A program made the translations under genes and the position numbers. The notes beneath the pieces are model-generated. The model made no database searches, was not told the origin of the DNA, and saw only the letters and a list, made by a program, of their open reading frames with translations. Positions 32,234 to 41,096 of a stretch of DNA of 64,000 nt are shown in pieces; within the stretch, counting starts at the first letter, position 1; each line of letters opens with the position of its first letter. The stretch is from Frigoribacterium faeni (GTDB lineage Bacteria > Actinomycetota > Actinomycetes > Actinomycetales > Microbacteriaceae): NCBI RefSeq assembly GCF_011761235.1, contig NZ_JAAOYW010000002.1, positions 620,001 through 684,000 of the forward strand, in the 5' to 3' direction.

Positions 32234-35200
32234 ATGACCGACATCCTCGAGCGCTTCTCCCCCGCGACCCGCGAGTGGTTCCGCGGTGCGTTCGCGGCGC
32301 CCACGCTCGCGCAGCAGGGCGCGTGGCAGGCGATCAGCGAGGGCGACGACGCCCTCGTCATCGCCCCGACGGGCTCGGGCAAGACGCTCGCCTCGTTCCT
32401 CTGGTCGATCGACACGCTCGCGAGCGGCCCGCCGCCCGAGGTGAAAGAACACCGCACCCGCGTCCTCTACATCTCGCCGCTGAAGGCGCTCGGCGTCGAT
32501 GTCGAGCGCAACCTCCGCTCGCCCCTGGTCGGCATCACGCAGACCGCCCGCCGGCTCGGCATCGACGCGCCCGAGCTCACGGTGGGCGTGCGGTCGGGCG
32601 ACACCTCGTCCGGCGACCGCCGCCTCCTGCAGCGCACCCCGCCCGACATCCTCATCACGACGCCCGAGTCGCTCTATCTGATGCTCACGTCGGCGGCGCG
32701 CGAGAACCTCAAGGGCGTGCACACGGTCATCGTCGACGAGGTGCACGCGGTCGCCGCCACGAAGCGCGGCGCCCACCTCGCGCTCTCGCTCGAGCGCCTC
32801 GACGCCCTGCTCGAGAAGCCGGCGCAGCGCATCGGGTTGTCGGCCACCGTGCGTCCGCCGACCGAGGTGGCGCGGTTCCTCTCAGGCCGCAAGCCCGTGA
32901 CGATCGTCAACCCGCGCTCCGAGAAGACGTTCGACCTGCGGGTCGTCGTGCCCGTCGACGACATGACCGAGCTGGGCACCGCCGCCCCGCTCGAGGGCTC
33001 GGCCGCGGGCAGCGCCCCGCAGGGGTCGATCTGGCCGCACGTCGAAGAGGGCATCGTCGACCTCATCCTCGACCACCGGTCGACCATCGTCTTCTCGAAC
33101 TCCCGTCGCCTGGCCGAGCGCCTGACGGCCCGGCTCAACGACATCTACCTCGAGCGCACGGGCGCCGACGCCGAGACCCGGGCCGCCGCGCTGCAGGCCG
33201 CCGACGAGGCGCGGGGCGAGCTGGTGCCCGCCGGCGCCGTCCCCGAGGGCGCGGCCGACGCCTCCGACGCGTCGTCCGTGGTCGACCCGTTCGCGCCCGC
33301 CGCTCCGTCGTCGGCGCCCCGCAACCCCATGGTGGGAGGCGGCGCCCCGGCCCAGCTGATCGGCGGCAGCGGGCAGACCCAGGGCAGCGAGCCCCTGCTC
33401 GCCCGGGCCCACCACGGCTCGGTCTCGAAAGACCAGCGCGCCATCATCGAGGACGACCTGAAGAGCGGGCGCCTGCGCTGCGTCGTCGCGACGAGCTCGC
33501 TCGAGCTCGGCATCGACATGGGCGCGGTCGACCTCGTCGTGCAGGTCGAGTCGCCTCCCTCGGTCGCGAGCGGCCTGCAGCGCGTCGGCCGCGCCGGGCA
33601 CCAGGTGGGCGAGATCAGCCGGGGCGTCATGTTCCCGAAGCACCGCGCCGACCTCATCCACTCGGCCGTCGCGGCCGAGCGCATGGTGGCGGGCCTGATC
33701 GAAGAGCTGCGCGTGCCGACGAACCCGCTCGACGTGCTCGCCCAGCAGACCGTCGCCGCCGTCGCCCTCGACGAGGTCGACGCCGACGAGTGGTTCGAGA
33801 CCGTGCGCCGCAGCGCCCCGTTCGCGAGCCTGCCGCGGTCGGCCTACGACGCGACGCTCGACCTCCTCAGCGGCAAGTACCCCTCCGACGAGTTCGCCGA
33901 GCTGAGGCCGCGCATCGTCTGGGACCGCGTGCACGGCACGCTCAGCGGTCGACCCGGCGCCCAGCGGCTCGCGGTCACCAGCGGCGGCACCATCCCCGAC
34001 CGCGGCCTCTTCGGCGTGTTCATGGTCGGCGAGAAGGCCGCCCGCGTGGGCGAGCTCGACGAAGAGATGGTCTACGAGTCACGGGTCGGCGACGTCTTCG
34101 CGCTCGGCGCCACGAGCTGGCGCATCGAGGACATCACGCACGACCGCGTGCTCGTCTCGCCGGCCTACGGGCAGCCGGGCCGCGTCCCGTTCTGGAAGGG
34201 CGACGGCATCGGCCGGCCCGCCGAGCTGGGTCGGGCCATCGGCGGCTACATCCGCGAGCTGGCCAGCTCGTCGACCGACGACGCGACCGAACGGGTCACG
34301 CAGGGCGGGCTCGACGAGCGCGCCGCCCGCAACCTGCTCGCCTTCGTCACCGAGCAGCGCGAGGCCACGGGCCACGTCCCGTCCGACACCACCCTCGTGG
34401 TCGAGCGATTCCGCGACGAGCTGGGCGACTGGCGACTGATCCTGCACTCGCCCTACGGCATGCAGGTGCACGCCCCGTGGGCCCTGGCGATCTCCGCCCG
34501 CATCCGCGACCAGCTCGGGGTCGACGGCGGGGCGATGGCCGCCGACGACGGCATCGTCGTGCGCATCCCCGACACCGACGCCGAGCCGCCCGGGTCCGAG
34601 CTGTTCCTCTTCGAGGGCGACGACCTCGACGCGATCGTGACCGAGGAGGTCGGGGGCTCCGCCCTCTTCTCGTCGCGGTTCCGCGAGTGCGCCGCCCGTG
34701 CGCTCCTCCTGCCCCGGTACAACCCCGGGCGCCGGTCGCCGCTGTGGCAGCAGCGACAGCGCGCCTCGCAGCTGCTCGACGTCGCCCGCAAGTACCCGCA
34801 GTTCCCGATCGTGCTCGAGGCGGTCCGCGAGGTCCTGCAGGACGTGTACGACCTGCCCGCTCTGATGAGCCTCACCCGCGAGCTCGAGACGCGTGCCGTG
34901 CGCGTCGTCGAGGTCGAGACCGAGGTGCCCTCGCCCTTCGCCCGTTCGCTGCTCTTCGGCTACGTCGCGGCCTTCATGTACGAGGGCGACTCGCCCCTCG
35001 CCGAGCGCCGGGCCGCCGCCCTGTCGCTCGACTCGACGCTGCTGCAGGAGCTGCTCGGCCGGGCCGAGCTGCGCGAGCTGCTCGACGCCGACGTCATCGA
35101 CCAGCACGAGCTCGAGCTGCAGCGCCTCGCCCCCGACCGCCGCGCCCGCGACATCGAGGGCGTCGTCGACCTGCTGCGCCTGCTGGGGCCGCTGACGACG

Positions 35201-37198
35201 TCCGAGATCGTCGAGCGCAGCTGGCTGGCGACGGCTGTCGACGCCGACGGCCCGGAGGCAGCCGAGGCAGCGCAGGCGGCCGAGGCTGCCCCGGCGGCCG
35301 AGGGCCGCGCGAAGCTGGAGGCGGCGCTGGCCGACCTGGTCCGGTCGAACCGGGTGCTCCGCTTCACCCACGGCGGCACCGAGCGCTGGGCCGGCATCGA
35401 AGACGCGTCGCGCCTGCGCGACGCCCTCGGCGTCGCCTTGCCGATCGGGGTCCCGACGGCGTTCGTCGAGCCGGTCGACGACCCGCTCGGCGACCTCGTC
35501 GGCCGTTTCGCGCGCACCCACGCCCCGTTCACCCCGCAGATGGTCGCCGACCGGCTCGGCCTGGGCACGGCCGTGGTGCTCGACACCCTGCGCAAGCTCG
35601 GGGTGCAGCGCCGCGTCGTCGAGGGCGAGTTCCGTCCGTCGCAGCAGGGCAGCGAGTGGTGCGACTCCGAGGTGCTCAAGCGCCTGCGCAGCCGGTCGCT
35701 CGCCGCGCTCCGGCACGAGGTCGAGCCTGTCGCGCCCGACACGCTCGGCCGGTTCCTGCCGGCCTGGCAGCACGTCGCCACCGGCACGAAGGGCTCCGGC
35801 CTGCGAGGCCTCGACGGCGTCGTGCAGGTGGTCGACCAGCTCAGCGGCGTCGCCCTGCCCGCCTCCGCGTGGGAGACCCTGATCCTGCCCTCCCGCGTCA
35901 CCGACTACGGTCCCGGCATGCTCGACGAGCTGACGGCGACCGGCGAGGTCATCTGGTCCGGCTCCGGCAGCCTCGCCGGCAACGACGGGTGGGTCAGCCT
36001 GCACCTCGCCGACGGCGCGCAGGTGACGCTGCCCGAGCCGCTCGGCACCGACACCGACGAGCTGCAGCGCGAGGTGCTCGGCGCGCTGGCCGGCGGCGGC
36101 GCCTACTTCTTCCGGCAGCTGTCCGACGCGGTCGGCAGCACCGACGACTCCGCGCTGGTCACCGCCATCTGGGACCTCGTCTGGGCCGGGCAGATCACCA
36201 ACGACACGTTCGCGCCGCTCCGCACCCAGGTCAGCGGCAAGGCGTCCCGACCGCGCACGCCGACCCGCTCGCGGTCGTCGTACCGCAGCCGCGGACGCGT
36301 CACCATGCCGCGACAGGCAGGTCCGCCGACCGTGGGCGGGCGCTGGTCGCTGCTGCCCCTCTCCGAGCCCGACGCCACGGTGCGCGCGGCGGCGCAGGCC
36401 GAGATCCTGCTCGAGCGGCATGGCGTCGTGACCCGCGGCGCCGTCGCGAACGAGGGCGTGCGCGGCGGTTTCTCGACGGTCTACAAGGTGCTCAGCGGCT
36501 TCGAGGAGACGGGCCGCGCTCGACGCGGCTACTTCGTCGAGGGGCTCGGTGCGGCCCAGTTCGCGACGGGGCCGACGGTCGACCGCCTGAGGTCGTTCGT
36601 CCGCGACGAGACCGACCGACGCGACGACGACGCCCTCGCGGCCGCCGGGCGCGGCCGTGAGATCCCGGTCGTCACCCTCGCCGCCACGGATCCTGCGAAC
36701 CCGTACGGAGCGGCGCTGCCCTGGCCCGGCCAGCCCGCCGTCGCGGGCGACGACGCCGCCGGCGGCGCGGCCGGCGGTGCGGTCACGGGCACGGCTGGGA
36801 GCGACGGGGCCGGCACGAGCGCCGCGGCTGCCGGTGCGGGCGCAGCCGGCAGCGTGCGCGCTGCGACCGGCGGCACGTCCCCGACCGCGGCCGGCAGCAC
36901 CTCGAAGAAGACCGGCCACCGACCCGGGCGCAAGGCAGGCTCCCTGGTGGTCCTCGTCGACGGGCGCCTCACCGTCTACGTCGAGCGCGGCGGCAAGACG
37001 CTGCTCACGTTCGGCGACCCCGACGACCGTGAGCTCGCGCTGGCCGCGGGCTCACTGGCGGCCGTCGTCCGGACGCGTCTCGGCAAGCTCGCGGTCGAGC
37101 GCGTCGACGGCGAGTTCGTGCTCGGCACCCGTCTCGGCGACGCCCTGCGCGACGCGGGCTTCGCCCCCACCCCGAGCGGGATCCGCTTGAGGTCGTAG
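32234..37198 (+). CDS. lhr: Lhr-type ATP-dependent DNA helicase
   Basis: About 1654 residues, typical of actinobacterial full-length Lhr. Lhr-core: motif I APTGSGKTLA, Ia YISPLKAL, motif II as DEVH (VIVDEVHAVA), III LSATVRPP, IV-VI through SSLELGIDMGAVD and LQRVGRAGHQ, then winged helix and beta-barrel (Lhr C-terminal regions to about 900). The rest is the long Lhr-CTD. A low-complexity Ala/Gly/Thr insert lies near residues 1500-1560. Mycobacterial Lhr moves 3'-5' on DNA and is damage-induced; the neighbouring nei gene fits repair. ATGs at 32201 and 32222 are in frame; 32234 is chosen by analogy with family starts. Confidence 0.9.
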   Translation: MTDILERFSPATREWFRGAFAAPTLAQQGAWQAISEGDDALVIAPTGSGKTLASFLWSIDTLASGPPPEVKEHRTRVLYISPLKALGVDVERNLRSPLVGITQTARRLGIDAPELTVGVRSGDTSSGDRRLLQRTPPDILITTPESLYLMLTSAARENLKGVHTVIVDEVHAVAATKRGAHLALSLERLDALLEKPAQRIGLSATVRPPTEVARFLSGRKPVTIVNPRSEKTFDLRVVVPVDDMTELGTAAPLEGSAAGSAPQGSIWPHVEEGIVDLILDHRSTIVFSNSRRLAERLTARLNDIYLERTGADAETRAAALQAADEARGELVPAGAVPEGAADASDASSVVDPFAPAAPSSAPRNPMVGGGAPAQLIGGSGQTQGSEPLLARAHHGSVSKDQRAIIEDDLKSGRLRCVVATSSLELGIDMGAVDLVVQVESPPSVASGLQRVGRAGHQVGEISRGVMFPKHRADLIHSAVAAERMVAGLIEELRVPTNPLDVLAQQTVAAVALDEVDADEWFETVRRSAPFASLPRSAYDATLDLLSGKYPSDEFAELRPRIVWDRVHGTLSGRPGAQRLAVTSGGTIPDRGLFGVFMVGEKAARVGELDEEMVYESRVGDVFALGATSWRIEDITHDRVLVSPAYGQPGRVPFWKGDGIGRPAELGRAIGGYIRELASSSTDDATERVTQGGLDERAARNLLAFVTEQREATGHVPSDTTLVVERFRDELGDWRLILHSPYGMQVHAPWALAISARIRDQLGVDGGAMAADDGIVVRIPDTDAEPPGSELFLFEGDDLDAIVTEEVGGSALFSSRFRECAARALLLPRYNPGRRSPLWQQRQRASQLLDVARKYPQFPIVLEAVREVLQDVYDLPALMSLTRELETRAVRVVEVETEVPSPFARSLLFGYVAAFMYEGDSPLAERRAAALSLDSTLLQELLGRAELRELLDADVIDQHELELQRLAPDRRARDIEGVVDLLRLLGPLTTSEIVERSWLATAVDADGPEAAEAAQAAEAAPAAEGRAKLEAALADLVRSNRVLRFTHGGTERWAGIEDASRLRDALGVALPIGVPTAFVEPVDDPLGDLVGRFARTHAPFTPQMVADRLGLGTAVVLDTLRKLGVQRRVVEGEFRPSQQGSEWCDSEVLKRLRSRSLAALRHEVEPVAPDTLGRFLPAWQHVATGTKGSGLRGLDGVVQVVDQLSGVALPASAWETLILPSRVTDYGPGMLDELTATGEVIWSGSGSLAGNDGWVSLHLADGAQVTLPEPLGTDTDELQREVLGALAGGGAYFFRQLSDAVGSTDDSALVTAIWDLVWAGQITNDTFAPLRTQVSGKASRPRTPTRSRSSYRSRGRVTMPRQAGPPTVGGRWSLLPLSEPDATVRAAAQAEILLERHGVVTRGAVANEGVRGGFSTVYKVLSGFEETGRARRGYFVEGLGAAQFATGPTVDRLRSFVRDETDRRDDDALAAAGRGREIPVVTLAATDPANPYGAALPWPGQPAVAGDDAAGGAAGGAVTGTAGSDGAGTSAAAAGAGAAGSVRAATGGTSPTAAGSTSKKTGHRPGRKAGSLVVLVDGRLTVYVERGGKTLLTFGDPDDRELALAAGSLAAVVRTRLGKLAVERVDGEFVLGTRLGDALRDAGFAPTPSGIRLRS

Positions 37199-37360
37199 CC
37201 CCGAGGCGAGGGCCCAGGCGAGCGCGCCGCCCCGGCCGGTGCCGCCCGCCCCGTCCGCCGCCCCGACGTGCCGCACCGCACCGGCGCCCACAGCCCCGCA
37301 CCGCAGTCACGACCGCGACCGCGACTCCATCCGCCCCGCACTGACACCGACACAGCAGCC

Positions 37361-37400
37361 GCACCGCACCGCACCGCACCGCACCGCACCGCACCGCACC
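37361..37400. repeat. (CACCG)8 microsatellite upstream of nei
   Basis: Eight perfect CACCG units follow CAGCAGC and are followed by a degenerate continuation (ACACCGCACCCGCACCG) up to the ribosome site AGGAGGAG. The 253-base spacer otherwise holds no gene. Copy number may change by slippage and alter the leader of the glycosylase gene. Confidence 0.95.
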
Positions 37401-37451
37401 GACGACACCGCACCCGCACCGCACCCGCACCGACCAGGAGGAGCCCCCACC

Positions 37452-38228
37452 GTGCCCGAGGGAGACACCGTCTACCGCTCCGCCAAGAACCTCGACGCCG
37501 TGCTGCACGGGCAGGTGCTGACGGCCACCGACTTCCGCGTCCCGGCGTTCGCCACGGTCGACCTCAGCGGCGAGGTGGTCGACGACGTGATCGCACGCGG
37601 CAAGCACCTCCTGCACCACATCGGCGACCACACCCTGCACACGCACCTCAAGATGGAGGGCTCGTGGCACGTCTACAAGCACGGCACGAAGTGGCGACGT
37701 CCGGCCTACCAGGCACGCGTCGTGCTCGAGACCGAGGAGTGGGTCACCGTCGGCTTCGACCTCGGCATCGTGGAGCTCGTCGCCCGCGACCCCGACGACA
37801 GCGTCACCGCCTACCTCGGGCCCGACCTGCTCGGCCCCGACTGGGACGCCGACCTCGCCCTGCGCAACCTCGAGGCCGATCCCGCCCGCGAGGTCGGGCT
37901 GGCGCTGCTCGACCAGCGCGTGCTCGCCGGGCTCGGCAACGTCTACCGGGCGGAGGTGTGCTTCCTCCGCGGGGTGCTGCCGACCCGTCCCGTCGGCGAG
38001 GTCGAGAACCGGCCGAAGATGATCGACCTCGCCCACCGGCTCATCGTCGCGAACAAGGACAGGATCGAGCGCACGACGACCGGCAACCTCCGCGGCACCA
38101 CGGACTGGGTCTACGGCCGGGCGGGCAAGCCGTGCCTGCGGTGCGGCACCAAGATCGTCCGGGGCGAGCTGGGCGAGTCGGAGCTCGAGCTGCGCGACAC
38201 CTACTGGTGCCCCCACTGCCAGAGCTGA
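37452..38228 (+). CDS. nei: Endonuclease VIII-like DNA glycosylase (Nei/Fpg family)
   Basis: 258 residues. The N-terminus after initiator removal is PEGDTVYRSAKNL, in which Pro1 and Glu2 are catalytic and the D marks Nei rather than Fpg. LHTHLKMEGSW, GLGNVYRAEVCF (H2TH region) and the C-terminal zinc finger C-x2-C...C-x2-C (CLRCGTKI and WCPHCQS) are complete. It removes oxidised pyrimidines. The GTG start follows AGGAGGAG. The position after lhr on the same strand suggests a repair pair, although a long repeat-filled spacer separates them. Confidence 0.92.
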   Translation: MPEGDTVYRSAKNLDAVLHGQVLTATDFRVPAFATVDLSGEVVDDVIARGKHLLHHIGDHTLHTHLKMEGSWHVYKHGTKWRRPAYQARVVLETEEWVTVGFDLGIVELVARDPDDSVTAYLGPDLLGPDWDADLALRNLEADPAREVGLALLDQRVLAGLGNVYRAEVCFLRGVLPTRPVGEVENRPKMIDLAHRLIVANKDRIERTTTGNLRGTTDWVYGRAGKPCLRCGTKIVRGELGESELELRDTYWCPHCQS

Positions 38229-38256
38229 CCCAGCCCCGCGCCCTCCCTGCTCTCCT

Positions 38257-38346
38257 CGTTCAGGAACGTGCATCCTGATCCGCGCCACGGGGAGATCGCG
38301 GGTCCTGAACGGTGCACGACTCAGGACTCGACGACGGCGGAGTCCT
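38257..38346 (+). repeat. Dispersed ~95-bp intergenic repeat, copy 4
   Basis: It has TCGTTCAGGAACG, ATCCTGATCCGCGCC and the dyad TCCTGAACGGTGCACGACTCAGGA (in pieces). It starts 29 bases after nei. The reverse complement of copy 1 reads almost the same. The rest of 38229-38543 is leader with CGCGCCTCCTCGG and CCGAGGAGGTGC words and no gene. Confidence 0.65.
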
Positions 38347-38543
38347 GCATCGTGCCGGGCCCGGGCACACGGACGGGAGCCGGCCACGAGGCCGAGGCGG
38401 GCGGTCTGCGCACGCGACCCGCGCCTCCTCGGCTCTCGATCGTGACGAACGATGACGTGCACGGGGAACTCCCCGAGGAGGTGCCCCTACAGTCGCACGC
38501 ACCCGGCCCGCACCCGACGCGCGGCCCCACCCAGGAGCACGCC

Positions 38544-39200
38544 ATGTCGACGTCCATCGCCTCGCAGGTCACCACGTTCAACGAGGGGTTCACGGCCCAG
38601 ATCGGTCCCGAGCTCAGTGCCGTCTTCGACGCCGAGCAGCGGGGCCTCCGCGACGCGGGCGTGCCCGACGACGCGGTCGCGGTCGGCGACCAGCTCGTCG
38701 ACGCCACGCTGCTCGCTCCGTCGGGCGACGAGGTCTCGCTCGCCGAGACCATCGGCGAGTCGGCGGCCGTGCTCGTCTTCTACCGCGGCGCCTGGTGCCC
38801 CTACTGCAACCTCACGCTGAAGACCTATCAGCAGGAGCTGCTGCCCGTGCTGCGCGAGCGCGGCGTCTCGCTCGTCGCCGTCAGCCCCCAGACCCCCGAG
38901 GGCAGCGACCTCGCCACGAGCAACGGCGAGCTGGAGTTCCCGGTGCTGTCCGACCCGGGCAACGTGCTGAGCCGCGCGCTCGGCATCGTCACCGAGCCGA
39001 CCGCCGAGGCGCGGGCGGCGCACACCCAGCTCGGCTTCGACGTCGCCGACAGCAACGCGGACTCGACGGGCGACATCCCGTTCCCGACCGTGCTCGTCGT
39101 CGACCGGGACGGGCGCGTCGTGTTCGCCGACGTCCACGTCGACTACACGACCCGCACCGAGGTCGCCGAGGTCGTCGCCGCGCTCGACCAGCTGAGCTGA
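38544..39200 (+). CDS. Peroxiredoxin-like protein (AhpC/TSA family)
   Basis: 218 residues. A helical N-terminal arm of about 45 residues precedes the thioredoxin-fold domain. The active-site motif is YRGAWCPYCNLTL, a CxxC arrangement seen in the AhpC-like and BCP-like group rather than a classical 1-Cys site; IPFPTVLVVDRDGRVVF is the usual later strand pair. It probably reduces peroxides in the cytosol with thioredoxin or mycothiol. The start follows AGGAGCACGCC. Confidence 0.85.
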   Translation: MSTSIASQVTTFNEGFTAQIGPELSAVFDAEQRGLRDAGVPDDAVAVGDQLVDATLLAPSGDEVSLAETIGESAAVLVFYRGAWCPYCNLTLKTYQQELLPVLRERGVSLVAVSPQTPEGSDLATSNGELEFPVLSDPGNVLSRALGIVTEPTAEARAAHTQLGFDVADSNADSTGDIPFPTVLVVDRDGRVVFADVHVDYTTRTEVAEVVAALDQLS

Positions 39201-39349
39201 CGCCCGGCGCGGGCGCGCCCGACCTGCACGCAGCCGGCCGCACGCCAGGCGACGAAGAACCCCGTTCGTAACTGCGGGGGGTCACGGGCACGGGCGGCGG
39301 CGACGAGCCACACGGGCAGCGAGCGCGAGCGCCACCCACGCAGCGCCGC

Positions 39350-40882
39350 CTACGGCCGGGGCGCCTCCTGCAGCGCGGCGGCCTGCTCCTGCCCGACGCG
39401 CGAGTGCCGTCGTCCGTACGCGAAGTACACGACCACGCCGATCACGAGCCACACGGCGAACCGCACCCACGTGAGCGTCGTCAGGTTGAGCATCAGCCAG
39501 ACGCACAGCGCCGCCGAGAGGATCGGCAGCACCGGCACGAACGGCACCCGGAACGCCCGCGGCAGGTCCGACCGGGTGCGACGCAGCACGATCACGCCGA
39601 TGCTCACGAGCACGAAGGCCGAGAGGGTTCCGATGTTGATCATCTCCTCGAGCACGCCGACGTCGGTGAGCCCGGCGATGAGCGCGACGACGACGCCGGC
39701 GAGCACCTGCACGCGCACGGGCGTGCCGCGCTTCGCGGAGGTCTTCGAGAGCCCGCGCGGCAGCAGCCCGTCGCGGCTCATCGAGAAGACGATGCGGGCG
39801 AGCCCGAGCAGCAGCACCATGATCACGGTCGTGAGCCCGACGAGCGCCCCGACGGCGATGACCTTCGCGGCCCAGTCGACGCCGACGAGCTCGAAGGCGG
39901 TCGCGAGGTTCGGCGTCTCGCTGGCGGCCAGGTCGCGGTACGACACCATGCCGGTCAGCACCACGGCGACGAGCACGTAGAGCAGCGTCACGATGCCCAG
40001 CCCGAGGAAGATGCCGCGCGGCATGGTCTTCTGCGGGTCCTTGACCTCTTCGGCGCTGGTCGCGACGATGTCGAACCCGATGAAGGCGAAGAACACCAAG
40101 GAGGCGCCCGCCAACAACCCGAAGACGCCGTACTGGGCCGGGGCGGCACCGCTGAGGAACGAGAACAGCGACTGCGTCCAGGCGTCGGTCGAGCCCTCGC
40201 CGGTGCGCGGCTGCGACGCCGGAACGAAGGGGCTGTAGTTCGAGGCCTTCACGAAGAAGAACCCGACGACGATGACGAACAGCACGATCGCGACCTTGAT
40301 CACGGTGAAGACGCTGCCGACGCGCGAGCTCAGCTGCGTGCCGAGCACGAGCAGCACCGTGAAGACGGCGACGATGAGGAACGGCCCCCAGCTCAGCTCG
40401 ACCGGTCCGAGCGAGAGGGTGTCGGGCAGCGGCACCCCGAACTGCTCGAACACGGTGCTGAGGTAGATGCCCCAGTACTTGGCGAGCACGGCCGCGCCGG
40501 TGAGGGTCTCGAGGATGAGGTCCCACCCGATGATCCAGGCGAGGAACTCGCCCATCGTCGCGTAGGTGAACGTGTACGCGCTGCCCGCGACGGGGATCGT
40601 CGAGGCGAACTCGGCGTAGCACATGATGGCGAGGCCGCAGGTGACGGCCGCCAGGATGAACGAGATGATGACGCCGGGCCCGGCGAAGTTCGCGGCGGCG
40701 TTCGCGCCGACCGAGAAGATGCCGGCACCGACCGCGACGGCGATGCCCATCAGGGTCAGGTCGGTGACGCCGAGCGAGCGCTTGAGCTTGCTCTCGCCCT
40801 CGAGCGAGTCCTGGATCGACGACTCGACGGACTTGGTGCGCAGCAGCCCGCGACGGGTGCTCGGCGGCGGGGTGGTCGCCAT
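39350..40882 (-). CDS. APC-family amino acid permease
   Basis: 510 residues with about twelve membrane segments, the first at LMGIAVAVGAGIFSVGA, containing the substrate-binding GAGIF motif of APC transporters. FIGFDIVATSAEEVKDPQKTMPRGI (the EE region) and TDLPRAFRVPFVP-like SDLPRAFRVPFVPVLP place it in the cationic amino acid transporter/YfnA subgroup. It should be a proton-coupled amino acid uptake system in the inner membrane. The ATG at 40882 follows GAGGAGTCACC. It stands alone; the divergent neighbour is unrelated. Confidence 0.88.
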   Translation of the reverse strand: MATTPPPSTRRGLLRTKSVESSIQDSLEGESKLKRSLGVTDLTLMGIAVAVGAGIFSVGANAAANFAGPGVIISFILAAVTCGLAIMCYAEFASTIPVAGSAYTFTYATMGEFLAWIIGWDLILETLTGAAVLAKYWGIYLSTVFEQFGVPLPDTLSLGPVELSWGPFLIVAVFTVLLVLGTQLSSRVGSVFTVIKVAIVLFVIVVGFFFVKASNYSPFVPASQPRTGEGSTDAWTQSLFSFLSGAAPAQYGVFGLLAGASLVFFAFIGFDIVATSAEEVKDPQKTMPRGIFLGLGIVTLLYVLVAVVLTGMVSYRDLAASETPNLATAFELVGVDWAAKVIAVGALVGLTTVIMVLLLGLARIVFSMSRDGLLPRGLSKTSAKRGTPVRVQVLAGVVVALIAGLTDVGVLEEMINIGTLSAFVLVSIGVIVLRRTRSDLPRAFRVPFVPVLPILSAALCVWLMLNLTTLTWVRFAVWLVIGVVVYFAYGRRHSRVGQEQAAALQEAPRP

Positions 40883-41084
40883 GGTGACTCCTCGGGTGGC
40901 GGTCGCGGCCCCCGGCCGGGGGCGACGCGCCAGCATACTGCGATGCCTGCACCCCGTGCACCTGTGCCCGGGAGGGCCGCGACGGGGCACGAAGGAGGCG
41001 CGGGCCGGCCCAGGAGGCTCGCACCCACGAGCGATCGAGGCCGCGAAGGAGGCGCGGGCCGGCCCGCGTCGACCGGTCCCGACC

Positions 41085-41090
41085 TAGCAT
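41085..41090 (+). promoter_or_regulatory. -10 box TAGCAT, leaderless
   Basis: TAGCAT lies 6 bases before the GTG start of the first beta-propeller gene. Two GAAGGAGGCGCGGGCC repeats stand 30-90 bases upstream. Confidence 0.45.
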
Positions 41091-41096
41091 GGCGGG

